Shown here: positions 52,470-63,617 of the stretch, one piece after another
Position numbering within the stretch: position 1 is the stretch's first letter
How the letters are laid out: each line of letters opens with the position of its first letter
NCBI GenBank assembly: GCA_016946835.1
Contig: JACVTC010000097.1
Location: 452,501 to 516,500 of the forward strand
Direction of reading: 5' to 3'
DNA: 64,000 nucleotides
Origin: Neocallimastix lanati (nom. inval.)
Taxonomy: Eukaryota > Neocallimastigomycota > Neocallimastigomycetes > Neocallimastigales > Neocallimastigaceae
Translations under genes and position numbers: made by a program
Notes under the pieces: model-generated
Databases searched by the model: none
The model's input: only the letters and a program-made list of their open reading frames with translations
What the model was told of the DNA's origin: nothing

Positions 52470-52818
52470 TGAAATAATGATAATAATTAATAATAAAATC
52501 AATTAATATAATAATAATTCAAAATAATTTTTATTTTAGAAAAACGTTCAAAAATTAGAGACTCCAAATGTATCTAGTATATCAGAACTAAGTAAAGTGG
52601 CGCTTCCCTCTTCACTCTTTTCTAGAGATTCTGTTGTAAAATGTAGAAGAAAAGATGGTAAATCTCGGTATAGGAAAACAGGACCAGATTTAGCAAAAGC
52701 ATATCTTGATGAAGATATAAGTGGTATACCAAAAAGGTTAAATGAAACTCATGAAACTATTAATCCTGCAAAAGATTTTTATTTGGTTCCTACTACCTTT
52801 CCAAAAAATTCATTTTAA
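49622..52818 (+). CDS. F-box / ankyrin-like repeat protein
   Basis: Four exons: 49622-50735, 50840-50984, 51115-52366, 52540-52818 (2790 nt, 929 aa, frame exact). Residues 1-50 resemble an F-box (LPIPIIEYIFTWLEHPEELF, then LTCSTLYKVF), the Skp1-binding module of SCF ubiquitin ligases. The rest is helical with degenerate ankyrin-like units, e.g. SGSERLVKMILESKIT, REGYLSILKLLISK / NYEK, and near the C-terminus MLEIASENGHLEVVKFLVEG and KKWNVANYLMDNNA. A poly-Ser run (SSSSSSSSSS, near 52000-52035) lies between. The likely role is substrate recognition for ubiquitylation, by analogy only. The last exon is basic and Pro-containing without a known domain. The intron within an ankyrin unit (LLI|NYEK) supports the splice choice. 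F-box assignment is by eye and moderately sure. Confidence 0.8.
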
Positions 52819-52857
52819 ATTAATTAAATTATTCTAAAAGTAGTAGATTAAAAAAAA

Positions 52858-52899
<42 letters not shown>

Positions 52900-54547
52900 T
52901 ATAATAGAATATTGAATAAAAATAATAATTATTAAATATTAAATAATAATAATTATTATCATTAAATAATTAAAATATTAATATTAATTAAATATTAAAT
53001 AATAATTATTATTATTAAATAAATAAAAATATTAATATTAATTAAATATTAAAAAATAATATAAATAATTTAAATATTAATATTAGTAATAAAGATAAGA
53101 TGGTATAAATAAAAGAAAAGATATTAAAAAAAAAAATGAAGAAATAAACCATAAATTATTGAAATAAATAGAAAAATAAAATCAAGATTAAAATACTTTA
53201 ATTAGAAATAAGTATCATCAATATTTTTAATTTTTTTTTTTTTTTTTTTTTTAGAAAATAAGTGTTTATGTTTATTCATATTTTATTTAATAATGAAATT
53301 ATATATTTTTTGAACAAATTAATATTAAAATTTAATATTAATAACTTAAATTTGTTACATCTTAGTATAACATAATAAATAATAAAAATTTTTATTATAA
53401 CCATAGATTAATAATATATTTATCAGGTATATTTTTAAGAATATTTTTTAAAAAAACTATTATAATTAATATAATATATCAGGTATATTTAATTAAGAAA
53501 TTATTGAATAATATTAATCTTTAAAATGATTGTTATCACTTTTTTTTTTTATTCAATAAAAATTTAAAAATAATCATTTTATATATATATATATATTAAT
53601 TATATATATATAAATTTATTAATTGTTAGATTTGGATTAATTATATTATTAATATAAATAAATAAATTTTATTATAATAAATTAATAATTTATTATATTT
53701 GCTAAATTTATTTAAAATATATAAATTATATATAGAAATTTATTAAAATTTAGAAAAAAGTTTTGTATATATATATATATATATATATATATTTTTTTAT
53801 TTGGTATCCATTTTTAACATTAAAAAAACGTTAAAAGTGAAATATTTACGATTAATTAATTTGAAGTAAAAAAAAATTTTACATTAGAAAGAGCAAATGT
53901 GATTAAATAAATTTAAGTTCTTTTATATTAAATTTAGGTGGTACAATATAGTAAGATAGTTATAATTTCACGTGAAGGCTAAAAGATGAGGGTGAAATGA
54001 GAATTACACTTGATAAACCAGATATATATCATATAAAAAATATAGAAATAGTAGTAGTAGTCATGGTGAAAAATGTTATCTAATACTAATTAATAATTAT
54101 TGTATTCAAGATAATTATAATTTTAGTACGGTAAATTATATTGTTGAATTTTTTAATTATAATGACAAAATAGATTATATAATTGATTATATCTAAATAA
54201 TATAATTTTAGATATTTAATGGAATATGTACAAATTTTAAATTTATAATTAACATATTGTATTTCCATAAATTGCACTACTGATTCAAAATGTTTATATA
54301 ATAAATATTATAAAAAAATATTGCATGTACAGCACATTGAGATGATATCTATAAACAATCTACATCATTTTAATCGGAAGTTTATATATATATTGTGGCA
54401 AAGCATATAGTGATCCATGTAATAATAATGATGAATGTTATTCTAAAAATAGTACAAACAATGAATGTCAATTTCAAAATAACGGCTCTTCAGATTCTGA
54501 TAGTGTAGAGGGAATTATAATAATAGCCTATTTTTTAACATTTTTTT

Positions 54548-54589
<42 letters not shown>

Positions 54590-55366
54590 TTTGTTAGTAT
54601 TATTTTGTTATTACAAAAATAAAAATAAAATAAATAATATATAATAAGCTTATAATAAGCTATTATTATTATTTTTATTTTTTAATTTTTCAAAAAATAA
54701 CTATTAAATTATAACTATTTTTTATCAATAGTATCCAAAATATTCTTTTAATGATTATTATAGTTTTTAAAAATAAATAATATTAAATTATATTCTAAAT
54801 GTGTTATATTATTATATTATAACTATTAAATCTACATTTATTTAATATAAATTAAAAATAATATTTAAAAAATATAACAAAATATACAATTCAAATATTT
54901 AGCTATTGATATAACTTTTTGATAATTAATCAAACTATAGTTATTTATCTAACAATAGTTTGGTTTATTAAGTTTAGTTTCAGTTTATTGTATATAATGG
55001 TTTTATTTGATTTATAAGTTTAAAATATAGTTAGATTGTTAGGATAAATATTGAATTAATAGTAAGATATGATTAGTGAGTTTATGATATTAGTTAGATA
55101 TTGAGTAAGTTTTGATAAGTTCAATAATTTATAGATTATATTGAGTAATTTATACAAATTACAATTCAAAATTAATTTTTACAATACGTAACATAGTGTT
55201 TAAGAATGCAGTATTATCTATTTTGTAACATCACATTACATAAAATACTTTAATAGTATATATGAACATAATAATTAATATTCTATTATTTATTAACCAT
55301 TAATAATAATATATTTATATATATATAGCAAATTATAAAATACAGAAAGATAACAACAACAACAAC

Positions 55367-55404
<38 letters not shown>

Positions 55405-55683
55405 TTATGAATTATTAATTTTATTCCTATATTTCAAATTTTTATATTTTGATAAAGTTAAATGATATACTTCTTTTTAAATTTTTTATTTATTATTAAT
55501 TATATAATTAATCATCAAATAATAATCTTTTTAAAAGAAGTAAAAAATGAAATATATAGACTATGAATATATACAATATATATATATTAATTTTTTAAAT
55601 CATTTATATTAATTTATAAACATTATAGTAAATCAGTATAAATTATATTTATTAATATTATATTTTAACTATTAAAGGGTATT

Positions 55684-55714
<31 letters not shown>

Positions 55715-55723
55715 TTATTATTA

Positions 55724-55755
<32 letters not shown>

Positions 55756-56313
55756 AAAGATAAAACATAAAAAGATAATAGTCTAACACATATTCTAGAT
55801 TGCATTATTAAACAATATTTTTAATTTTTAAATGAACTTATAATATTAAATATATTAAAAAAAAAGTATATAATAATATATATATATTTATTATATATTA
55901 ACTAATAACTCTCTTTTTATTAATTTATTATTATTATAATTATATATGACAAGAGAATTATCATTACTTTAAAAATTTATAAAATAATATAAGATTAATA
56001 ATAAATTTATTTTATTACGTCCTTATTGTTATTTCAAATAAAATATTAATTAAGACAATTAATTAAGAAAAAATTAATACTTAAATGAATTTAAAATAAG
56101 AATATAAATATTATATATATATAATACTATTTAATTTCAACCTTTTCTCATATTTATATAAAAAATGTATTTTTAAGGTTTTTTATTTTATTATTATTGT
56201 TACTACTATTATTTATTCTTCTATTTTTTTTTCTTTTTTTTTGTATTTATTTATAATAACAACAAATACTTTTAATTAGTATTTTACGAAAAATAATTTA
56301 ATTCATTGTTTTT
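52819..56313. other. Intergenic region
   Basis: AT-rich DNA with (TAA)n at 52858-52900 and 55366-55400, poly-T at 54541-54587, poly-A at 55736-55758 and the Cys-rich gene relic at 54330-54590. 54900-55240 has few homopolymers but no coding frame that I can support. Confidence 0.65.
54330..54590 (+). pseudogene. Relic of a Cys-rich single-pass membrane protein
   Basis: One frame reads YCGKAYSDPCNNNDECYS, then KNSTNNECQFQNNGSSDSDS, then VEGIIIIAYFLTFFFF running into a poly-T tract. It resembles the last Cys-rich module and transmembrane start of a secreted or surface protein. The spacing C-(7)-C-(5)-C-(9)-C is compatible with small disulfide modules. An upstream stop (TAA just before ACAATCTAC) and the poly-T run remove both ends, so it is a fragment. 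I do not recognise the family with certainty. Confidence 0.4.
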
Positions 56314-56838
56314 TTAATATTTTTTACTAGAGTTAGACTTCTTTCTACCTTTCGAATCATTATCAGGGACAGTAATAATAAAGTCAGTACTTGAGGAATT
56401 ATAATTATAATCTATACTGTCCTCTTGTGAAATGGCCGGTTCTTTTAATTTTGCTTCTTTTAATTCATCCATACCATAGCTATTAAGATTACTATTACTA
56501 ATATTTGTCATACTACCTTCCTTATTTTTTTTTTCTAATTTTTTTTTCATTTTTTTTTGTTTCCTCTTTTCAATATATTTTGGTCTTAAACATACGAGAG
56601 TATGAATAAAGCATACTAATACAAGCATACCACCTAAAGAACAAAGAAATACCATTAATTTTAATTTGAAATGATCTTCTTTTTTTTTTTTAACATATTC
56701 AATTTCAATAGATCCATATGTGGTATCTATATTTGATTTTACTGTTTCATTATTTCTTGGTTCAATGTGTGATAATGTTTTTGAAATTATTAAAAATAAA
56801 TAAATAAAAATATTGAAATAATGTTTATTATTTATCAT
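56314..56838 (-). CDS. Small single-pass type I membrane protein
   Basis: A 174-aa protein starting at the ATG whose complement is at 56836-56838; upstream codons in frame are not ATG. Residues 1-23 (NIFIYLFLIISKTLSH core) look like a signal peptide. Residues 24-60 form a short ectodomain with one NET glycosylation sequon. Residues about 61-84 (LMVFLCSLGGMLVLVCFIHT core) are a transmembrane helix with small-residue SLGG. It is followed by a strongly basic juxtamembrane stretch (KRKQKKMKKKLEKKNKEG) and a ~70-residue Ser/Asn-rich cytosolic tail. The tail has acidic patches and ends KKSNSSKKY. No known family recognised. The high-complexity core and coherent topology argue that it is a real gene. 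Its 5' end faces the 3' end of the MAU2-like gene, also on the minus strand. Confidence 0.7.
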   Translation of the reverse strand: MINNKHYFNIFIYLFLIISKTLSHIEPRNNETVKSNIDTTYGSIEIEYVKKKKEDHFKLKLMVFLCSLGGMLVLVCFIHTLVCLRPKYIEKRKQKKMKKKLEKKNKEGSMTNISNSNLNSYGMDELKEAKLKEPAISQEDSIDYNYNSSSTDFIITVPDNDSKGRKKSNSSKKY

Positions 56839-57301
56839 TTTGAGCAATTTATTTTTCTTTTATTATGTATTTTTTTTTTTTTTTTTTTTTTTTGCTTTGT
56901 TTTTGTTTGGTTTATTTTGTTATGTTATGTTTTGTTTTGTTTTTTTTAATGAATTTCAATATTAATTTTTTAAAAATAATTAGATTATTTATAAAATCCA
57001 ATAAATTTATTATATAAAAAATATTATTAAAAATAAAATACTGATGTATTTAGTTCAAAATATACAAGTTTTATTTTAGAATAAATATATATATATATAT
57101 AATACCTTACTATAATATTTACAATAATTATTAATAAAAAATATAAAAATATAATATAATGAAATAAAATACTTTATTTTTGTGAAAATTAATTAATACA
57201 TATTATACAATATCAATAATTAAAAAATAAAAAATAATAGTAATCATTTCATTAATAATTTTTTTAATGTTATTATTTTTTATTATAATATTAAATATCT
57301 T

Positions 57302-57341
<40 letters not shown>

Positions 57342-57816
57342 TTAATTATTATTTAGGATTTAATGTATAATCCAATTTTATATAATTTAGTTTATTATCT
57401 AATTGAATTGAATATATATCACTCATATATTATTTAATTTAATTTTTTTCCTGTTTTTTATTTTATTTTTATTTCTATTTATAGTTTAGAGTTTATTATA
57501 ATAATATTATATTTATTACAATAAATTATTTGTATAATAAATTAAATATTAATTCATACATAATAGTAATTATTTATGATACTTTAAAAATATATTTTTT
57601 TCTGTAAAGTGATATATTTTTAATAATAATGAACATTCAACAATAATTTATTTAGATGTTTATTTTTTTTAATACCTTTTATAGAGAATATTAATAAAAA
57701 AAAAAAAAATTAAAAATAAAAAGTCAATATTAATTCAAATATAATTTCTTTAATAATATAATAATAATAATAATAATAAAAAGTTTAATATTATTAAATT
57801 ATATAAAAGAGCGACC

Positions 57817-57848
<32 letters not shown>

Positions 57849-58191
57849 ATAAAAATATTATATATATATATTTATTTATTAAATTGAATTTAATAAAATA
57901 AAATAATAGATTTTGATTTATACAACATTATATTTTATCAAATTAAATTTATAAAAATTAAGATTTTTATATTTTATTTTTTATATATTAATATTATAAT
58001 AATTAAAAAAATTTATATTAAATATAGGTAAAGTAGGTATAAAATTTAAATCACGATAATAACATTTGTATATTCTGTATAAAATATTATAATAAATATA
58101 CATATATATATATATTTTATTTTCCCTATTTCATATATATATATAAATATAAATGAAAATAATAATAAATTCTTTAAAATTTATTTTTGTA
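56839..58191. other. AT-rich spacer between two minus-strand genes
   Basis: Contains poly-T (56871-56893, 57303-57336) and poly-A (57820-57844) runs and (TAA)n. It should hold the promoter of the small membrane protein gene and the 3' UTR of the MAU2-like gene. Nothing else seen. Confidence 0.7.
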
Positions 58192-58378
58192 TTAATAACG
58201 AAGTACTAATTCATTCGTTTTTTGTGATGCTAATTTAGCATGATAATTTCCAATAATATGTTGGTATTGAATATTAATTTTTTCATATTCTTGACTTTCT
58301 TTAATTTTATTAACATTTTTATAATATTCTATATTTGTTAAAATTATTTTTTATATAAAATTATTATTAGCAATAAAT

Positions 58379-58411
<33 letters not shown>

Positions 58412-60219
58412 TATATATATATATATATATTATTTACTATCATAAAATAAATTTTTATGTTCCAAATAATTTTCTTTTTATTTTAATTTTACCTTTCAAT
58501 ATATTTGTAATGATATAAGAGAAATATATCATTTGATTTTTTCTTGAAATTAAATAAGCTGTATAAAAGATTTCTTCGGATTGTGGTGGGTTAATAATAT
58601 ATAGATTTAACCCTAATACCAATAGAGCATATACTTTTATATGTGATGATCCGGTATTTTCCATTATTTTAATTGATTCAAATAAATTGGTTCTTTTAAG
58701 AAGAAGAAAAAAAAATTTTTATTTTTTTATTTATTTATTTAAATTTATATTAATTATTAAATAATTAAAATTAATAAATTTAAATGATACCTCGATTTTC
58801 TTAGCTCTTTATTAAATGTATAAGCCATACTTTTTAAGACTAATAAAGATAATTTAAATTGACTATCATCTACATTACCAATTAAACGAGTTACTTCAGA
58901 TTCCTTATTTAAAATATTAATTTTAAATTATTTAAATTTTATTAGCATAACATATTTTATATTATTTATTATATAAAATTATATATATATAGTTTTATTT
59001 AATTATAATTTACCATATTATTATTATTTAATTTTCCATTGCTTTTATTTAACAATATTAAATTGATTTTTGCTAATAAGGCAACATTACTATTTTTATT
59101 TTTTCTTTCTATCATCTAAAAAGTATATATATATATATATATATATTATATAATATTTATATATGTTAACAAATAAATAAATATATTTTAATAAAATTAT
59201 TATTTTATTTTTTATTTTTTATTTTTTATTTTTTTTTATTTTTTTTTTTTATTTTTTTTTTTTTATTTTTATTTTTATTTTTATTTTTATTTTTTTTTAA
59301 TAAAAGTACCTTAATTGCGTTTTGATACCAAGTTTCAGCATTTTCTACATTCCCTAATGAATGATTTAAATAACCCAAATACAATGCTAATTGTTGATTT
59401 TTATTACTAACTTCAGTTGTTTTAACAGGAACTGTTGCAAATTCATTTATGAACTTTATTAAATCATTTTTTTTTATGGTTTAAAGAAATAATTTTAGAA
59501 AATAATATTAAATAAATAATTATTTTAATAAAAGTAAATAAATAATATATCATAAACTTACATTAAAAGATCTTAGATAATCACAACGATTAATTAACAA
59601 TGATATTATTTCTTTAAGTAAATTTCCTTTTTGATTGATACACCATTCTTTATAATCCTCTATATCTTCATAAAATAAAAAATTTTCTTTTTCTTTTTTT
59701 ATCAGTATTATTAATATTTTTTAATATATTTGTTATTAATAATTAACATATTTTTAACAATTATATTTATTATTATTATATTTATTATTATTTTTGTTAT
59801 TATTATATTTTAATAAAATTTTATTAACATTTTTAATCTACTTACTATCTAAAACAAGAGCCACTATTATATAAATAAACAATACAAAATAATAATAAAA
59901 TTAAAATAAATAAATAAATTAATATATATATGTAAATTATTAGAAAATTGATATATATAAGAACAATCTTTAAATAAAATAAAATGAAATAAAATAATAA
60001 TTATAATAATAATAATATTATTATTGTATACTTACACTGAATATTTGAAATTTCTTTTTCTAAATATTTTAAAACTTCTTTAGATTCTGTTTTAAATTTT
60101 AATTTTCTTGTTAAAAATAAAATGTATGAATATAACTGATGTTCAGATATAAATGAAATATCTATATGATCAACTACAGGATCATTTATTGGTATCTAAG
60201 AATTATTTAAAATAAATTT

Positions 60220-60294
<75 letters not shown>

Positions 60295-63200
60295 ATTAAC
60301 ATTAGATAAATTAATAAATTTTTTTTTTTTTTTTTAAAAAAAGAAAAAAGTTATTATATTATTACTAATTAAACAAATTAAATATAAAGTTAAAAAGTTA
60401 TTATCATTATTTTTTTATTACATCACAAAATGGCATTGCACTTGGAATAATTTCAGAATATTTTTTATTTATTTCATAGATTTGATTTAAATAATTATGT
60501 GCCATTTTTAAATTATTAAGTTTATAATAACCGTATGCTTTAAGAACATAATCATACATCAGGTAAATTAAACTATTTTTATAAGGGAAAGTTGGAATAA
60601 TATTTTCATCTTGATTAGTAAATACAAATTTTATAATAATATCCAATAAATTATCAATTTGTCTGAAGGAATTTTCCATTTCTTCATAATTTTTATTATT
60701 TATTAGATATTGAACTTTATATAATAATAATGCAATCATAATTTCTATATCTACATTTTCCAATGCTTTATTAATGATAGTATCAACTTCATTTAAAAAT
60801 TCATGCTTATTTAAGTTATATAATCGATTTAATGCTTTCAATTGGAAATAATAATACCAATACACATTTCTTTCTAATAAAGCTTCATTTGAAGCTTGCT
60901 TAATTAGTCCATATAAATTTGTTTCATTCATTGTTTTGCTATTGTTTTTTTCACTAATTTTTATATGAATATCTATAATTCTGTATTTCAAATCACTGCA
61001 ATTTAATTTTTTACAAAGCATATATGCCTTTTGAATATGCTGTTCTGCTTCATAATAATTATCAGTATAAATATATAAGATTTCACCTAATTTAAATCTG
61101 GTTTTTGCTTCAACTTTTGGTGTTATAAGTTGTTTACAAATTGGTGAATTTAAAATTGATAGTAAGCATTTAATTGCTGTTAAAATTAGATTTTGAATTT
61201 TTATTTGATCAGATGGATCTGTAGTTAGTGAAATTAATTTTTGAGCCTCATGAATATATTCCTCTGAGAATGACCAAAGAATTACATGAAGCGGTATCTG
61301 TACTTCTTCACTTGCTTCATGCTCTACCTTACTCTGATTATTAATTTCTGAAGATAATTCATTTTGAGAATTGGTATTGTTTTGGTTCCCAAGTGCAGCA
61401 TCTTGTTTTTGTTCTAAAGGTTGTTGCTTTATTTTTGGTTGCTCAAGTCTCTGTTGTTCTAACTTTTGTTTTTCTATTTTTTGTTTTTCTAATTTTTGTT
61501 GTTCCAATTTTTGTTGTTCCAATTTTTGTTGTTCCAATTTTTGTTGTTCCAATTTTTGTTGTTCTAATTTTTGTTGTTCTAATTTTTGTTGTTCCAATTT
61601 TTGTTGTTCTAATTTTTGTTGTTCCAATTTTTGTTGTTCCAATTTTTGTTGTTCCAATTTTTGTTGTTCCAATTTTTGTTGTTCCAATTTTTGTTGTTCC
61701 AATTTTTGTTGTTCCAATTTTTGTTGTTCCAATTTTTGTTGTTCCATTTTTTGTTGTTCCAATTTTTGTTTTTCTAACTTTTGCTGTTCTAATCTCTGTT
61801 GCTCTAATCTCTGTTGTTCTAATCTCTGTTGTTCTAATCTCTGTTGTTCCAATTTTTGTTGTTCCAATTTTTGTTGTTCCAATTTTTGTTGTTCTAATCT
61901 TTGTTGTTCTAATCTTTGTTGTTCTAATCTTTGTTGTTCTAATCTTTGTTGTTCTAATCTTTGTTGTTCTAATCTTTGTTGTTCTAATCTTTGTTGTTCT
62001 AATCTTTGTTGTTCTAATCTTTGTTGCTCCAATTCTTGTTGTTCCAATTTTTGTTGCTCTAATAATTGTTGTTGCTGTTCATTTTGTGTTCTTATACGTT
62101 TTCTTCTTTTAATAACTTGGCCTGAATGTTGTTCATTTGATACATTTAAATTATAACCATCAGATACTTTTTGAGAATTTAGATGTTGTTGTTGAGATAA
62201 ATTTGAATACGAAATTGAAGATTGAAACATATTATTTTGATCACTTGTTGGTGTATTTGGATATGAAGGCAAGAACGACTGGCTTCCCATTTTCTGTAAA
62301 TAACCAAGGTTATTATTATCGTTAATATTATTTTGTTGATATTGATTGCTAGTTGCTACTGAAGGTGTATTATTATTACTATTATTACTTATATATTGAC
62401 CTGACGATGAATTGTCAATATAAGTATTTTGATTTTTTGAATTTACATTTTGAGATTGCTGATGAGATTGACTAGAAACAGATAAATTTGTATTTTGATT
62501 TTGAATGTTTTGATTATTTTGTATAGAATAATTCATTTGATTGGATCTTGTTTTAAAACTTTGGGAATAATATTGATTAGCTTGTCTTTGATCTTGTTGT
62601 TGCTGAGAATAACCATATGGAGAATTAATTTGATGTTGTTGATTTTGATAATATCTCTGTTGTTGCTCTTGTTGCTGCTGTTGCTGTTGATACTTCCTTT
62701 TTTGTTCTTCCTGTTGACGTTGAAACTTAATTCTTTGTTCTTCCTCTTGCTGTTTTCTAAGTTGCATTTGTCTTTGCTTTTCTTCTTCTTGTTGCTTCTT
62801 TAATTGAATTTGCCTTTGTCTTTCTTCCTCTTGTTGTTTTCTAAATTGAATTTGTCTTTGTCTTTCTTCCTCATGTTGCTTTTGTAATAGTAATTTTCTT
62901 TGTGATTCTTCTTCTTGTTGCTTTTTTAATTGTAATTGTTGTTGTTCTCGTTGTTGCTGTTGATACTGAAATTGACGTTGTTGTTCTTCTTCTTGTTGCT
63001 TTTGTAAATGATACATACGACGTTGTTCCTGTTGTTGTCGTTGAATTTGATATTGTTGTTGTTGTTCTTTTTCTTGTTGTTGCTGAAGCTGCATTTGCCT
63101 TTTTTGTTCCTGTTGTCGTAAAATTTGTACTCTTCGTTGTTCTTCCTGTCTTAATAATTGTATTTGTCTTTGCTTTTCCTGTTCCTGCTGTATTTGATAT

Positions 63201-63571
63201 TGATATTGATATTGCTTTTGTTGTTGATATTGTAATTGAGGTTGCTGTTGTTGTTGTTGTTTAATTTGATATACTCCTTGTTGTGGCTGTTGCTGTGGTT
63301 GTTGAGTTTGCTGTTGTTGGTAATTTTGGTACATCTGATTTTGCATTTGATTTTGATAATTATATTGAACTGAATTATTTCCTTGTTGAGACACCTGAAT
63401 CTGTATTTCATCCACTGGAACGTAAGAATTATAATATGTATTTCTATTATAATTATTCATCTGCTGATCGACCTGTTGTCGCTCAGAATAACTTACATTA
63501 TTGATCATATTAACATTTTGATTAGAATTTTGATTTAAATTCCAATTCATATATTTATTATTATAATTCAT
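58192..63571 (-). CDS. MAU2: Cohesin-loading factor MAU2/SCC4 homologue with giant Q-rich N-terminus
   Basis: Nine exons (minus): 63571-60422, 60195-60036, 59863-59846, 59686-59562, 59453-59310, 59115-59014, 58903-58791, 58692-58493, 58328-58192; 4149 nt, 1382 aa. The exon 4 acceptor is uncertain (59692, 59686 or 59665, all in frame). Residues about 757-1382 are helical TPR repeats matching MAU2/SCC4, which partners SCC2/NIPBL to load cohesin: VEAKTRFKLGEILYIYT and AEQHIQKAYML (human AEARTHLQLGSVLYHHT, ARSHLEKAWLI), LYLGYLNHSLGNVENAE..Y and the VLGLNLYIIN region. Length and order match the ~613-aa human protein. Residues about 75-335 are Q/R/E coiled coil, 335-495 N/S/Q-rich, about 500-715 LEQQ[K/R] pentapeptides. 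The usual MAU2 has no such extension. ATG chosen at 63571; a ~40-bp homopolymer lies just upstream. Confidence 0.9.
59846..59863 (-). other. 18-nt microexon of MAU2
   Basis: Exon 3 of the MAU2-like gene adds LALVLD and is flanked by TAG (acceptor) and GTAAGT (donor). The reading phase (one base in, one base out) fits both neighbours, which is why I accept it despite its size. Confidence 0.65.
60226..60297. repeat. (AAT)n/(AAAT)n microsatellite in MAU2 intron 1
   Basis: Contiguous TAA then AAAT repeats occupy a third of the 226-bp first intron. Confidence 0.95.
61433..62068 (-). repeat. 15-bp coding minisatellite (LEQQ[K/R])n, about 42 copies
   Basis: Tandem 15-bp units in the MAU2-like exon 1, on the minus strand, encoding LEQQK or LEQQR with rare variants (LEQQE, LEKQK, MEQQK, IEKQK, LEQPK). 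Reading the protein direction: one K, one E, nine R, three K, four R, then a long K tract. The plus strand shows TTCCAATTTTTGTTG and TTCTAATCTTTGTTG unit classes. The unit is a multiple of three and lacks stops in several frames, so open frames also appear on the plus strand (61371-62156, 61393-62112); those are artefacts. Confidence 0.97.
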
Positions 63572-63574
63572 CTT

Positions 63575-63617
<43 letters not shown>

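Noticed and set aside
61371-62156. Cys/Ser-rich 261-residue open frame (and a Val/Phe-rich one at 61393-62112) on the plus strand
   Set aside because: Reverse-strand shadows of the 15-bp LEQQ repeat; the unit has no stop in these frames and the translations are pure repeat.
62902-63264. Plus-strand Val/Leu/Ile-rich frames at 62495-62803 and 62902-63264
   Set aside because: Antisense of CAA/CAG-rich Q-tract codons in MAU2 exon 1; hydrophobic appearance is a codon-complement artefact.
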